A stretch of DNA of 62,307 nt from Branchiostoma floridae (lineage: Eukaryota; Chordata; Leptocardii; Amphioxiformes; Branchiostomatidae): positions 7,044,815 to 7,107,121 of the forward strand of contig NC_049997.1 in NCBI RefSeq assembly GCF_000003815.2. Reading direction: 5' to 3'. Below the pieces are notes generated by a model. That model was not told the origin of the DNA. It did not search any database and saw only the letters and a list, made by a program, of their open reading frames with translations. The position numbers and the translations under genes are program-made. Shown piece by piece: positions 1-11,045 of the stretch. Numbering within the stretch: the first letter of the stretch is position 1; each line of letters opens with the position of its first letter.

Positions 1-1181
1 ACACACCGGTCTCCTAACCTCGACACCTCAACTACGTCTCAACTCATCTCCTCTGCTCTCTCCTCTACGACCCTCTACGTCTCGACGTTAACATATCCTC
101 AATACATAACACAACATACCGTATACAGACTTAACGACAACTACAAGAAACGCCGGACATATCTGACCTTCCATGGAAACAAACGAGATTTTAACATAAA
201 CGAACTACACATTACTATCCTGGGGATCGGGAGTAAAACCCACATGTATATCTATAATTCTATCTCTATATGTCTATCTTACATCTAAACTGACCCATCT
301 GGTGACTCCCCCCCACTGACTTCCGCCACGTCCGCATGATACTCGCTGCTCAGCTAATCTATACTGTATTCCTGATAGCACTGACATAATTTATCTAACA
401 TTGGTTGCCTACATTCTAACAAATCTAAAACTACTTCAACAAAGTAAGTAACAGAACTAGGCCGGTGTGCACGGTGCGTCAATGATATTATGCGAGCCCA
501 CCGACCTTCCTCCTGTGTCTCTCTCTGTACTGGCCGGGCCCGCTCTTCCTCCGGTCACCATCCCGCCCGCCGCGTGGCTGTCCAGCCTTGCCCCGGCCAC
601 TGCCGCTCTCTTTGCCGCTACCACAGGTCGTTACTGCCGCATGCACTTCGGGCCAGAGCTCTGTCAGAGTAGAAGTCGGCCTGCATCTCTCGGACGCCTC
701 CTGCTCGACTGTGTAACGACACTCGCTCAGCGTCGTCTTGGTCTTGCCCCTTGCTGGTCAACCCCGCGGGCTCGGTACTCCGGACCGGCGCCTCTCTCAG
801 TGTCGGGGTCACTCAGCCTGTATTTTCTAGACGCCTCCCCTCCTCCTTCCTCTCGCTCGGTCACCGTCACTCGCTCGACTCTCCTTGTGCCTCAGCTCTC
901 GTTTGCCCCTGTCCCGTCCGTTGCACTTGACTCACCCCAGCCGTACTACCAGATGTCACGGTGGCATGGTAGTGAGTCAAGTCAAGGATCAGGACAGAGG
1001 CATGATGTTGCGGAGATGATAACCTTTATTCAGGACAATCTGGGCACGTCCTACCCTGTCGGCGTCTCTAGCTGGAATCCCCTACCCTGATACGTGTCCC
1101 TTCTCAAACCCCTGTACATCTGCTCCCAATTACTCGTGTGACACTCCCCACACCAGGGGTTAACAGTGACTTAACACGCTG
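1..1181. other. Unassigned sequence with a doubtful Pro/Ser-rich reading frame
   Basis: No recognisable gene. A GC-rich stretch at 467-1090 (+) is open for 207 codons, but the product is a low-complexity Ser/Pro/Leu mixture with no domain, and the other frames are partly open too, so it is probably a composition effect. The part nearest 1181 would be the 3' flank of the minus-strand zinc-finger gene. Confidence 0.3.
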
Positions 1182-2363
1182 TCACCTCGTGACACCCTCG
1201 TGACAATGGCATTCCTTAAGGTGACGCAGCAAGTCAGCTTTTAGCTCTGTGGTGAACGGGCACTGCGGACAGGTGTGTTCTTTCTCCCTCTCATTTTTGT
1301 CTTCTCGGTCACAGCTCTCCATCTCATGATTTCCTCTTTCTTCTTGGTGTTCTTTCTTCCTCTCATCTTCGTCGTCTCCTTCACAGCTCTCCATCACATG
1401 ATTTCCTCCTTTCTCTTGGTGTTCTTTCTCCCTGTCATTTTCGTCTTCTCCGTCATTTCTCTCCATTACATGATTTCCTTTTTCCTCATGGTATTCTTTC
1501 TCCATCTCACTTTCGTCTTCTCCGTCACATCTCTCCATCATATGATTTCCTCCTTTCTCTAAGTCTTGGTGTTCTTTCTCCATCTCACTTCCGTCTTCTC
1601 CATCACAGCTCCCCATCTCCTGCTCTCCTCCTTCCTCTTTTTCTTCTTCTAGCACCCGGAAATGACGCAACGAAGTACCTGGATGTTCTTCCAAAGAACC
1701 ACTGATTGGAGGACTATGTTCGATCTGTGTGTCCTCTTTCCCTTCCTCATATTCGTCCTCTCCATTGCGTATCCTCATCTTCTGCTCTTCTTTTTCTTTC
1801 AGCATCGGAAAATGACATATAGAAGAACCCAGATGGTCTTCCGAAGGAGCACTGATTTGAGGACTACCTGGTAAGATCTGTACGTGTTCTTTCCTCTCCT
1901 CATATTCAACGTCTCCACTGTATTTTCCTATTTCATGCTCTTCTCTTTCTTGCAACCAAAAATGACGTAATATGGTACCCACATATTCTTTTGAAGAGCC
2001 ACTGATTGAAGGGTGTAAGATCTGCACATGTTCTTTCTCCTTCTTTGTATATTCGTCGTCTTCATTGTATTTCCCTTTCTCTTGCTCTTCTCCTTCTTGC
2101 ATTCGGAAATGACATAACGAGGTTTCCGGAAGTTTTCCCGTGTTTTCCGAGCCACTGGGTGAAGGGCAATAATGTTGTAAATATACCGGGAAACGTTCCT
2201 GGTCGCTGTCTTCACTTTTGGCAGGCACATACGTTGATAGGAAATCGCGTTCGTCGAGGAGGGTTACTGGAGTAACGTGAACACCGTCATCAACCGGAAT
2301 ACCACACCCATATGTGTCCAGGATGTCCTGCTTTTCCTCTTTGATAATGACTGTTGGCTCCAT
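1182..2363 (-). CDS. Acidic repeat protein with one C-terminal C2H2 zinc finger
   Basis: A 393-residue reading frame, lancelet-style and unnamed. The start MEPTVIIKEE has A at -3 and G at +4 and lies just behind a plausible acceptor (TTTATAG at about 2371-2377), so 5' untranslated exons probably lie further right. Residues 7-10 (IKEE) fit a SUMO-acceptor pattern. About residues 75-250 hold four diverged units of roughly 55 residues containing SGS..EH.GTS..HF. About residues 255-360 hold five 24-residue units (EKEHQEKGGNHVMESCDGED type), seen in the DNA as 72-bp repeats. A single C2H2 finger closes the protein (C365, C368, H381, H386), seven residues before the stop. The rest is Glu/Lys-rich and probably disordered or coiled. 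A nucleic-acid-binding or scaffold role is inferred only from the finger. It is open throughout, which argues against a pseudogene, but no transcript evidence is available. Confidence 0.6.
   Translation of the reverse strand: MEPTVIIKEEKQDILDTYGCGIPVDDGVHVTPVTLLDERDFLSTYVPAKSEDSDQERFPVYLQHYCPSPSGSENTGKLPETSLCHFRMQEGEEQEKGKYNEDDEYTKKEKEHVQILHPSISGSSKEYVGTILRHFWLQEREEHEIGKYSGDVEYEERKEHVQILPGSPQISAPSEDHLGSSICHFPMLKEKEEQKMRIRNGEDEYEEGKEDTQIEHSPPISGSLEEHPGTSLRHFRVLEEEKEEGGEQEMGSCDGEDGSEMEKEHQDLEKGGNHMMERCDGEDESEMEKEYHEEKGNHVMERNDGEDENDREKEHQEKGGNHVMESCEGDDEDERKKEHQEERGNHEMESCDREDKNEREKEHTCPQCPFTTELKADLLRHLKECHCHEGVTR
1290..1640 (-). repeat. 72-bp tandem coding repeat, about 5 units
   Basis: On the plus strand the motif CTCTCCATCACATGATTTCC recurs near 1314, 1386, 1458, 1530 and 1605. 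The period is 72 bp (24 codons), so copy-number change keeps the reading frame of the zinc-finger protein. Confidence 0.8.
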
Positions 2364-2374
2364 TTGTTTCCTAT

Positions 2375-4685
2375 AAAACGAAGAAGGAAATCAACAGAAG
2401 GCAAACAGATAATTCAGGGCTCGAAATCCTTTTTTCTGCATACCTGCAGCACTCTGAATTTAGGAAGTATGGGTCATATCAAAATTCTTGAGGAACCATT
2501 GCAATTTTTTTCTTTTATACTTGGTAGGTGGTAACAGTCAATGTAGCTAATAACAATCCACATAAACCTACATCATAGAACATTTATAATTGTGCAAAAC
2601 CCAGTACAATGACCAGTGCATGTTAGGTGCAGGTAGACACCAGAAATACCTGCACAGCGCCGATTTATATATTAACCTGCACTAAAGTAACCTGCATATG
2701 CAGGTGGTATTTCGAGCCCTGTCATTGAAAATGGTTGACGTTTCAATTTCATTCATGAGGCGGTCTTCGAATATTGCCTGAAAACTGATGTAACTTAAGT
2801 GGTTTCTATAGACGGTCATTATCATCTTCAGTCATATCAGTCATTGTTACTGAGGTAGTTGATTTAGAAAATAGGTTGAGTAACGTCATGATATCACTAA
2901 ATACATTGTCTACAAAGGGATACAGGTTATCCCGCGGATAAAGGTGATCGAGCGTTAAGGGAAGGGGCGTTAACGGTTAAGATGGTGATAACCCTTTTCC
3001 ATGGGCGCCAGCTAGCGGGTCTGATGTGAACTACACTTTGAGGAGTATAAAAGCGAACTCTAATTTAGTCCAGATGTGGAAGTTTTGACACGAGCCTCAA
3101 AATTATCGGCTGAGTAGGTGGAACAACAGACCTTTTTACACCAAAATCAGGGGGAATGGTCTGATAAGAGCGAATAATATCTACTCTGAGGGCCGAGGAA
3201 GAAAAGCTATACAAGACACCGCTAATCCTTGACCGTTATCAAGTCCAAGTATGATTTGACAAGATCACCAAATCATTTCAAGACCAAGTACCGAGTTGGC
3301 TCGGCCAATTTACCAATTATGTACATTCCACAACGATGGTTAACGTGGAATATCTTTAAGACATACCTTCAAGACGTCCAAAAGATTCTTCAAAAGTCGG
3401 AGATATCGGAAGATCTAGGTCACCGCTGCGTTCGGTTCGGAGTTCTGCAGGGTCAAAGGTCGAACATTCCAGAATTCCTGATCTTCCTGATAATGTCGCA
3501 GTTTTCGCAGCTGTGAGAAGACCGTCCAAACCACTGCCGAATATCCTATTTTAGAACTTTCGTAGTCTTTCCCAACAGTGTTACCATTACTCATTACGAA
3601 ACAATAACTTAAAAAGCAGATATTGATGGGGACGTTTATGACCTTTCCTGGTGACGTTCGACGACTGGAATGTACTGAATGGACCGATTCTATCAAACGC
3701 CATATCGAACAAATAGAATCCTCTCTTCTATATATGTTCTATTTCGAACATCACGGTCAAAAACAGCCCCAGTAGTGGGACAGAAATGGTCGAAGGAAAC
3801 GGCTTTGCCTTCATTGTTGAAGACTGCACCGAGTATAGTTAGTCGTTTTTGGGAGGGAGAGCCATTGCATAGTATATTACCGAAGTCAGTCGTCACTATC
3901 AGCAAAATAGCGGCGGCGGCCAGTCTTGTCCGATAAGCGCTGTTTTTGACGGGGGCGTTTGAAATAAAATGATGATCGAACAGGGGTGGGGATCCTTCCA
4001 TAATTTCGATGATGTGGATTTGTTAGTCATGAATCAGGCGAATCATTACGTCACTGTTTTACTTTATTGCACAAAGATTCAACAATAACCTCATGATGAA
4101 CTAGACTTTGGTTGAATACAGGACAACGACAGACATTTACATTACAAACAACACGAATCACGATATTTCATTGGCAAACACGAAACATTAATAATATCAC
4201 ATCAGTATACACAATAACGCTATAACGTTATATACACCACGGTCTAATTGTATTTACACATGATGGAAATAATTTCCTTTCTATTCTCGCTCAATACATT
4301 TCCCTGGTTAGGTCGAGATCTTTCATTTAAAAAATCAATGACCCAACATGTATAGGCCAGTTACACACGTCACAACAACACACAGATTGTGAAAGAGAAG
4401 AACAAGTCATTGGGGTCAAAATCGGAACAACTATCGTGATAGAATGCCCTATCTTTTTTTATTTTCTGTACCGTTACGATTAATTGTAGTGCTCATTCTG
4501 TTCAGTGTTTTATTGTGTAACGTTACACTTAGCTACATCAAACAAACTGTTAAGTATCGTAGATTTATACAAGTAACATGTATGATTACGTTCACAAAAT
4601 GTATTCATAGCTATCATCATCACTTGCCGACCAAGGCTAGGGAGACCTTGCACTACAGACTTCCACAGAGGGTCGATCAGCCATA
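2375..4685. other. Intergenic stretch without a supported gene
   Basis: Apart from the inverted-repeat element at 2415-2721 I see no exon-like sequence. Short open frames at 3229-4001 are overlapping on both strands and lack any recognisable protein. 5' untranslated exons of the zinc-finger gene could lie here but cannot be located by eye. Confidence 0.4.
2415..2721. mobile_element. Inverted-repeat element (MITE-like), 307 bp
   Basis: The left end CAGGGCTCGAAAT and the right end ATTTCGAGCCCTG are exact inverted copies. Next to them, CTGCATACCTGCAG and CTGCATATGCAGG add to the subterminal symmetry. No convincing target-site duplication flanks it, so the superfamily is unassigned. Confidence 0.6.
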
Positions 4686-4790
4686 CCGTCATCAAAACGG
4701 TGGCACCGTCATCAAAACGGTGGCACCGTCACCAAAACGGGGCTACCGTCATCAAAACAACAGGAACGTCATCAAAGCGGTGGTAAACGT
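4686..4790. repeat. 18-bp tandem repeat at the 3' end of the LAPTM-like gene
   Basis: Five to six imperfect copies of CCGTCATCAAAACGGTGG lie immediately downstream (in transcription sense) of the predicted TGA stop, so they would be the first part of the 3'UTR. Confidence 0.75.
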
Positions 4791-7700
4791 CACCGGTAGA
4801 CCTTCGGCCGGGGAATCTTGATTTCGGAGCCGCTGGTGAAGGATGGAGGCGACTCTTCATCAATACTCCTGGGACGGAGAAAAAAAACATGGATGTTTAT
4901 GATTAAAACGCTGAAGGTTTATTTATGAAACTCACTGATAATAAGCAACAGATATCTCCATACATTACCAACTGCATGTGCTGCATGTATTATGTATATC
5001 CAGACGACGCAAAGTGTTCTGAACACATGCTTAGACCAAGAGATTCAGTAATTGCGAACAGTTCCAACAGTACTAACAACTTAGCTATGATATAGCTATA
5101 ATGTATTGTCTTGTATTGGGCGGGAAAGTAAATAGAACTAACTATTTAGGCCTTGTATGCTTCATCAACGCTGTAGATACTTTTGCGTTCATATGGGCAT
5201 GATGTTACATCCAAATATCCTACACAAACTTTACCCATGTGCATCTCTTTTCTCCGAACGATTCTCAATCCAGCCCTGCGCCTCGTACCTTAAATTGCGT
5301 TCAAGTCTTACTCGACGGTGTCTTAATACGTCGTTAAGCATACATAAACTTCTGACTTACGGTGGAGGGCGTGAGTTGAAGTACCCGGGACGGCCGGGAG
5401 GGGCGTAGTTGGGCGGTGCCGTTCCTCTGTAGATGTACGGGTCGGTGTAGGGGTCACCACCACCCTGATAAACAAATAAAGGTCAACACAACGTTAGATT
5501 ACAAAGGAATTAAGTTGCAATTAAGATACAAATCGTGTCGTGACATCAGTTTGTTGTTAAAATCAAATTATATCGTTGTATTGAAAATTGTATCGGTACC
5601 TGAAAACAGAAGAGAAATGGTGTAAAAATGGATGAATTACCGGTCTGAAGTGGATCTGGTTTTCCGCCAGATATTTCTGTCTCCTCTTCAGCTCGCCCGT
5701 CCGCCACGATACACACAAGAGACAGTAGCACTGGAAGAAACGAGTATCACTGTACACATCATTACTAAAGAGGCTTTTCATTGCATATGGCCCCCTTGGT
5801 CAATAATGACCGTGGCTATTCATTGGCGTTGTCATAATACTACTAATAATTTGAATATTTTTCCAATGGATTTGTTCAGTGCAAGGCCATATTTTTATGC
5901 ATTTGTCCACTTCTAGGCAATGAACTTAGCTGATGGACGGTGGAAATAAACTTTATATATATTCATTCATTAAGCATTGGTTTTGAAGGCTTGAAGATAG
6001 CATACACGAGGGAAACAGTTGCCATCGAGAGAGTCCATGGTTAGGCAGTCAGAGGAAAAAAATCTGTTTAACCTTTCTGACAATTCAGATTTCATAATTC
6101 GGAAGGCAAGCTGTATTTTTTGTGCCAAACTATGTTCTCGCACGCTAACGTCGGTTTTAGGTAGCCTGGGTACCATCCGAGTAGTAGTTAGTGTATTTAG
6201 TGTGTAATAAACGTCGGAGCGAACTACTATTCGGATGGTACCCAGGATAGGTCTTAGGGTGGTTCCCAGAGGATGATTTTACTTCTGTGCTAAACTTTAA
6301 AATCAAGCTTAGAAACCATCTACTATCCAATCCCGATATACTGTTAGCGTAGTTAAGTGTAGGGGGGCTTTGTACAAGCCATGCAGGCTTCTCACCTCCT
6401 CCGGCACTTTTATTTAATTTTCTATACTTTATTGTCATTGTTTTTTATTTGCAAAAGTAAACATACAAACAAATGCCATCCACACAATTGAACCAACATG
6501 GCCCTACCTTGATAACGAGAAGAATACCCCGGGAGAACCCGCCGCCGATGAAGGACAGAATCTTGTTGTCGATCAGGGGAATCGGCTTCCAGTCTACGGT
6601 CTGAGGATAGAATTGTTTTTACAATAAATAATCGTCTTATGCATCGAGTGTCTCAAGCCACAAGTGAGTCATGGATCAGAGAACTCAAAGATAGCGTTAC
6701 ATGACGAAGCATATCGACAGACGGAAGCACCACAATTTTCGCAACAGTTTTTATTTTCTTTACACTGCACGTACGTCTAGGACGTACTAACATACCAACA
6801 CACACGTCATGTTGCTATGGTTACACAAAACGAGAACACACCAACACATACGTCACGTTGCCATGGTTACCTGTAGTGACAGGCATGTGCCGTAGCCCGT
6901 CTCCTCGACACGTTTAGCTAAGTTATCCTTAGGCAGCATGAGACAAGCGACATGAAATATTTACCATGAGGTACCCAGAAATGTACTACAAACTCATTTG
7001 GTCTCTTGTAATATGTATTAGTATCATCCTACACGATATATCCTACACAATCCAGTGAATTTTGACATTTAGAGGAAATATTAGATTAGTTCAATCAACC
7101 ATCTTACACTATGAAAAACAACCGCCCTGTAGATAATCTCCAAGCAGATTTACCGGTGGCATAAGTCAAAGATTGTAAAAGCTGGCCAAGGAGTATAGTC
7201 GGCGAAGGAGGGCCCAACGAACACATCTAGCTAGGTCGGCTACACTACTCCTAGATCCTTTGCCAGCCTATGATACTATCCTATGTAACCGTACGATTTG
7301 CTGGATACACGGCAATGACATGAACCTGGCGACCCCGTGTATGAGTGAACTTCTGGCGCCAAACCTCTGCACGTAAAAAACATGAGCCCAACACACTTAT
7401 CGAGAACACATAGTATATTTGTCTATAAAAGATGTACAGATAGCGAAGCCGCATTACAATTTCATCTACCGAAGAAAATAATTTCGTATGATCCGAGTCA
7501 TTATTACACTTTGTTTTCACCATTCGACAAAAAAAGAAACAAGCACACTGGAATGGCCTCCTCTAGCTGCAGTACCAATTGAGACCGATTAACGTCGCTG
7601 TAAATGCGCCGATGGTTCCAATGGCTGCAATGGCTCCAATAAACTGTACTTATATACATTCCTAAAGGTGGGGTCACACCTGCGTATATATTTAAGTCCG

Positions 7701-10351
7701 TATTAGGCGCGCATGGGAGTATTTGCCTCCACCAGGCTCCACAGGTCAAACAATAGAAATTGGACAAACGTAAACAGGTAACATGTCAGGCGAGTTAGCT
7801 GGGTCGCTAACCATACCTCTCGGTCAGCAAACTCATCTGGCATGTTATGTATCTATATTTGTCCAATTGTACTGTTTTTCCCGCGACCAGTGGAGCCTGG
7901 TAGAGACTGAGAGCTTCATACACACCTCAAACGGACTTGAATATGTACGCATGTTTCACCCCACCTTAATACGACAGATGATTTGTTTTTGACTTACCCT
8001 CTCCAGGAAGAACACATACATGATGGTGACTAGCCAGAACTCCACAATGATCTTATACTATGATAAACAACCGTGGTGTACATAATCTCCAAGCAGATTT
8101 ACCGGTGGCATAAGTCAAAGATTTGTGGCCTAAGGAACACTCCTAGGCCGGCTACACTCTTTGGCCAGCTTATGATACTGTCTTATGCCACTGGTAAATC
8201 TACTTGGAGATTATGTAGATGGTGGCAGAGAAGTAGAGCCGACGAACCCGTGTATGAAAACAAGTGTCCCACTGAGCTGCAGTACTCATTGAGACCGATT
8301 GGCGTCGCTATAAATACGCCCATGGTTCCGATTAGGGCTGGGTATCGGTACAGTGTACCGGTACAAAACCGGTTTTTCTTATTGGACCGGTCCAGAAAAA
8401 CCGGACCTGAAAAAATTAGGTGGACCGGATGTTGGACCGATTAGAAAATTAACATATTATTTGATCAGGCATTCACACGTTTTGGCGCTTGCAGTTGGAA
8501 GAAAATGACAAGAGTGAAGTAGAGTAGAGTTTATAGAAATTTCTACCAAGGTTTACAGTCAATCGTACAGTTGCAGTTAGCGTTGTAGGATTTTAAAACG
8601 CCAGTGTAAGTCTAATACTCCACCAAACAGATTTCTTTGTAGTGAAATGGACCATTGGTATGAGTCATAATGAATCAGGTCCAGGTTCAGGTCCGGACCT
8701 GGACCTGATCCTCTGGACCTGAACCGGACCTGGACCTGAATTTTCTGTACCGGTACCCAGCCCTAGTTCCGATGGTTACCATAAACTGTACTTATCGTTA
8801 CGTTGCTCGTTTGATAGATGGTTTTGTCAAGACTTACCCTCTCCAGGAAGAACACGTACATAATGGTGACCAGCCAGAACTCCACGATGATCTGTACAGA
8901 GACGCCGAAAATCCACAGGAACATGGCGGCCCGCTTGTTCTGAAGCATGAGCGGAAACATGGATGTTAGTTAGTCAGTTTCTGTTTGCGTGTTTGTGTTT
9001 GTTTGTATATGTGTATGCATGGTTATGCACGCATGTATGTGTTGCCTCTTCCCTATATCTCTCTGTTAATTTAATTTCGTACAGTGTGCACCATATGATA
9101 TAAATATATTTATTGGCTCACGCTTTTGTCAATCTAAGGAAACACACACTAGATATTTGTGAATGTTCCAAACAATGGCTTTAGGTATTATGGGGGAGAG
9201 ATTTGGTCGAAAATTCCGGTGAAATTTCCTGAGTTGTAGATACCTTTTTTTCTCATTATCTTTCAAAGTTAGCATGCACTCACCAATATATTAGTGAAGA
9301 GAAGCACGATGGATAAAAGCCCCACCACTCCCAGCACTGCGATCTCACAGTACATGCCATAGATGGATGGGGTGATGACTGGAAAAAGGATAAGGAAGTT
9401 ATATTATCATGTTTTAAATTCGCCTCCATTTTTGGTTGAGATCGTCTGCTAACTGCACTTATTTATTTTTAATCATTTTATGTGTGTGCGGAAACCCAAC
9501 AAACATTTTGCAAGGCACAGAAAGCACAAATCACAGAAAAACTAAAAAGGATTTTGTTTAAATGGAAAAGTCTAGGATCAAACACTACTACACTAAGAAG
9601 CATCATTACAAGTTATTCAAGTTTTCATATACAGTAGAAGCCAGTTAATTATACAACGGATAACCATATACACTTCTGTCAATTGCACGGAACCACAACA
9701 TCCCGTGGTGTTGCGGTCCCGCTGGATAACTTCGCTTTGTTTCAACATCCGGATATTTGCACGAAATATGATAGCAATTGGGGTGTGCAATTAAACGGCT
9801 TCTATTGTTGGACAAAGTATGTGCCAGTCAGAGCGTACTACCTAAAACTGTATCAATTTCATTTACGGTCCATCTAGGATAAACGTTCACAACAATTAGA
9901 GCTGTAGTGAATGGATAGCAAATACTTTACTCACGGTCTTCATCGGCAGTAGAGTTAAGTTCACGTAATCTGTTTATATTCGTCCACTCCCAGAATGCAA
10001 CGCCAGCGTTGAAAACCTGGGCGGGAGGGTTGGAGAATTAGCCAATACACATTCAGACTTCTGATCTATGAATATGAGGGAAGGGCTATCAACCGATTGT
10101 AAGCAAAATATTGTTACAGAAACAAGAAGGGTTACTTGCTGTATGTTTATATACACTTCCTTACAGTACCATGGAGCATATAGCAGGCTACAGTATCCAC
10201 AACAAGTTACGACCATTACACTATCCCCTCTCTAATTAGCATACATCCCCAAATGCTGACCAATCATAATGAAATGCTACAGTACCATGAAGTAGATAGC
10301 AGTGATGATGACGCCTGTGTAGAGGCTACAGCACCCACAACACGTCTTCAT
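4790..10351 (-). CDS. LAPTM4/5-like lysosomal four-transmembrane protein, 8 exons
   Basis: Exons (minus strand): 10286-10351, 9935-10016, 9284-9378, 8838-8939, 6508-6600, 5641-5730, 5361-5464, 4790-4868. They total 711 nt, giving 236 residues and a stop; every junction is GT/AG and phase-consistent. The N-terminus MKTCCGCCSLYTGVII matches the CCxCC.xTGxII start typical of LAPTM proteins. Four hydrophobic segments follow: exons 1-2, 3, 4 and 5-6. The stretch IKCYCLLCVSW before a basic patch (GELKRRQKY) resembles the LAPTM fourth helix and tail. The cytosolic tail is Pro/Tyr-rich and carries PPNY, a PPxY motif of the kind that binds NEDD4-type WW domains in LAPTM5. Length fits the family (about 230). 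A late-endosome/lysosome adaptor role is inferred from the family. The exon 7 donor is chosen over a readthrough TAA at 5357-5359 because the next exon stays open in phase and ends PKVYR. Exons 1 and 4 have partial copies nearby. Confidence 0.75.
6163..6248. repeat. Short foldback (about 86 bp)
   Basis: CCTGGGTACCATCCGAGTAG and, inverted, CTATTCGGATGGTACCCAGG bracket a short centre. It lies in an intron of the LAPTM-like gene and looks like a collapsed MITE. Confidence 0.6.
7666..7966. mobile_element. PIF/Harbinger-like MITE with TAA target duplication
   Basis: Terminal repeats start AGGTGGGGTCACACC on the left and end CACCCCACCT on the right. TAA flanks both sides (7663-7665, 7967-7969), a 3-bp TWA duplication expected of this superfamily. 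Inner repeats carry CTACCAGGCTCCAC; relatives with the same inner repeat occur near 45555-45770 and 58500-58800. Confidence 0.65.
7998..8051 (-). pseudogene. Partial copy of LAPTM-like exon 4 (3' end plus donor)
   Basis: About 54 bp match the last part of the real exon at 8838-8891 with roughly four or five substitutions, including the CTTACC splice-donor complement at 7993-7998. The match stops inside the exon, so there is no acceptor and the copy cannot be a full exon. Confidence 0.8.
8083..8213. mobile_element. MITE with TAATCTCCAAGCAGAT-type ends
   Basis: Left TAATCTCCAAGCAGATTTAC and right GTAAATCTACTTGGAGATTA are inverted copies about 130 bp apart. It is the same family as 54531-54662; a left-end relic sits near 7134-7260. 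No clean target duplication is visible here. Confidence 0.65.
8333..8765. mobile_element. hAT-type MITE, copy 1, with 8-bp target duplication
   Basis: Ends are TAGGGCTGGGTA on the left and its near inverse CCCAGCCCTA on the right. GTTCCGAT is repeated exactly at 8325-8332 and 8766-8773. The interior has repeated GGTCCAGG/CCTGGACC palindromic motifs. A second copy is at 55295-55753. Confidence 0.85.
9641..9830. mobile_element. Pogo/Tigger-like MITE (tentative)
   Basis: It starts CAGTAGAAGCC after TA and ends with GCAATTAAACGGCTTCTA, an approximate inverse. A similar sequence is at about 39710-39825. The TA flank and CAGTAGAAGC end suggest the pogo group, but the right end is degraded. Confidence 0.45.
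10163..10213 (-). pseudogene. Degenerate partial copy of LAPTM-like exon 1
   Basis: Read on the minus strand it starts ATGGTCGTAACTTGTTGTGG, retains the start, CC.YCSL-like coding and the CCATG|GTACTGTA donor of exon 1, but has lost the middle. It lies about 75 bp beyond the true exon 1 donor, inside intron 1. Confidence 0.7.
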
Positions 10352-10683
10352 GACGTCAGCCTTTCTGCTTTGGGTGACGTCAGCCGTCCCGCTATCGGTG
10401 ACGTCAGCCGTCTCGCTAAAGGTGACAACTGTCCCACTATCTGTGACGTCAGCCGTCCCGACAAAGGTTACAACCGTCCCGCTATCGGTGACGTCAGCCG
10501 TCCCACTATCGGTGACGTCAGCCGTCTCACTAAAGATGACGTTAGCCGTCCCGCTATCGGTGACGTCAGCCGTCCCGCTATCGGTGACGTCAGCCGTCCC
10601 GCTATCGGTGACGTCAGCCGTCCCGCTATCGGTGACGTCAGCCGTCCCGCTTTCGGTGACGTCAGCCGTTTCGCTATCGGTAC
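10351..10683. promoter_or_regulatory. 24-bp minisatellite of CRE palindromes upstream of the LAPTM-like gene
   Basis: Fourteen units of about 24 bp (GGTGACGTCAGCCGTCCCGC followed by TATC). Exact TGACGTCA octamers start at 10351, 10375, 10399, 10444, 10489, 10513, 10561, 10585, 10609, 10633 and 10657; three further units (10423, 10468, 10537) are mutated. The first octamer shares its terminal A with the minus-strand ATG. TGACGTCA is the full cAMP-response element bound by CREB/ATF proteins, so this is a candidate dense CREB platform. It is equally open as protein on the plus strand because 24 is a multiple of three, and I do not treat that as coding. Confidence 0.8.
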
Positions 10684-10892
10684 CAGGATAATTTTAAAGA
10701 AATCTCGTCACAACAGCTCCCCATCCTCCCCACCTGCAGAATATAAACATGTATGTCAGTCATTAGAACATGCCTTAAAATCGATGCTGTGTCATCGATT
10801 ACGGTCCTAAATAGTAGGGCCAATAGTTGGTCATTTTATCATTCTTTTGTTAGATTTTAGACGAAGTGATCCATCGAATAAAGTTGGATGGC

Positions 10893-11045
10893 GTCGTGTG
10901 TGGCGTAACTGGTAGAGCGTTCAGCTCAGAATCTAGAGGTTCCAAGTTCGATACTCGCCGTGCCCCCGAAGTTGTGCCCTATGGACAATCACTAACTTTA
11001 CACGACCTTCCTCACTTCACCCAGTTGTAAATATTGCAAACTTGT
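10893..11045 (+). repeat. tRNA-derived SINE
   Basis: A tRNA-like head has a pol III A box (TGGCGTAACTGG at 10901) and a B-box-like GGTTCCAAGTTCGATACTC. It is followed by the family body with CTTTACACGACCTTCCTCAC. It is related to the SINE at 48025-48492. Confidence 0.6.

Noticed and set aside
467-1090. A 207-codon plus-strand frame
   Set aside because: Low-complexity composition, overlapping open frames, no domain and no splice context.
5357-5359. TAA as the LAPTM-like stop codon, giving a seven-exon gene
   Set aside because: The TAA is part of a perfect CC|GTAAGT donor, and the next exon (4790-4868) has a strong acceptor, matching phase and a good coding tail.
10253-10810. A 185-codon plus-strand frame with GDVSRPAI repeats
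   Set aside because: It is the antisense of the CRE minisatellite and exon 1. A 24-bp period keeps all frames open, and there is no other protein feature.
10893-10990. A functional tRNA gene
   Set aside because: Pol III boxes are present, but the acceptor stem does not pair and a SINE body follows.
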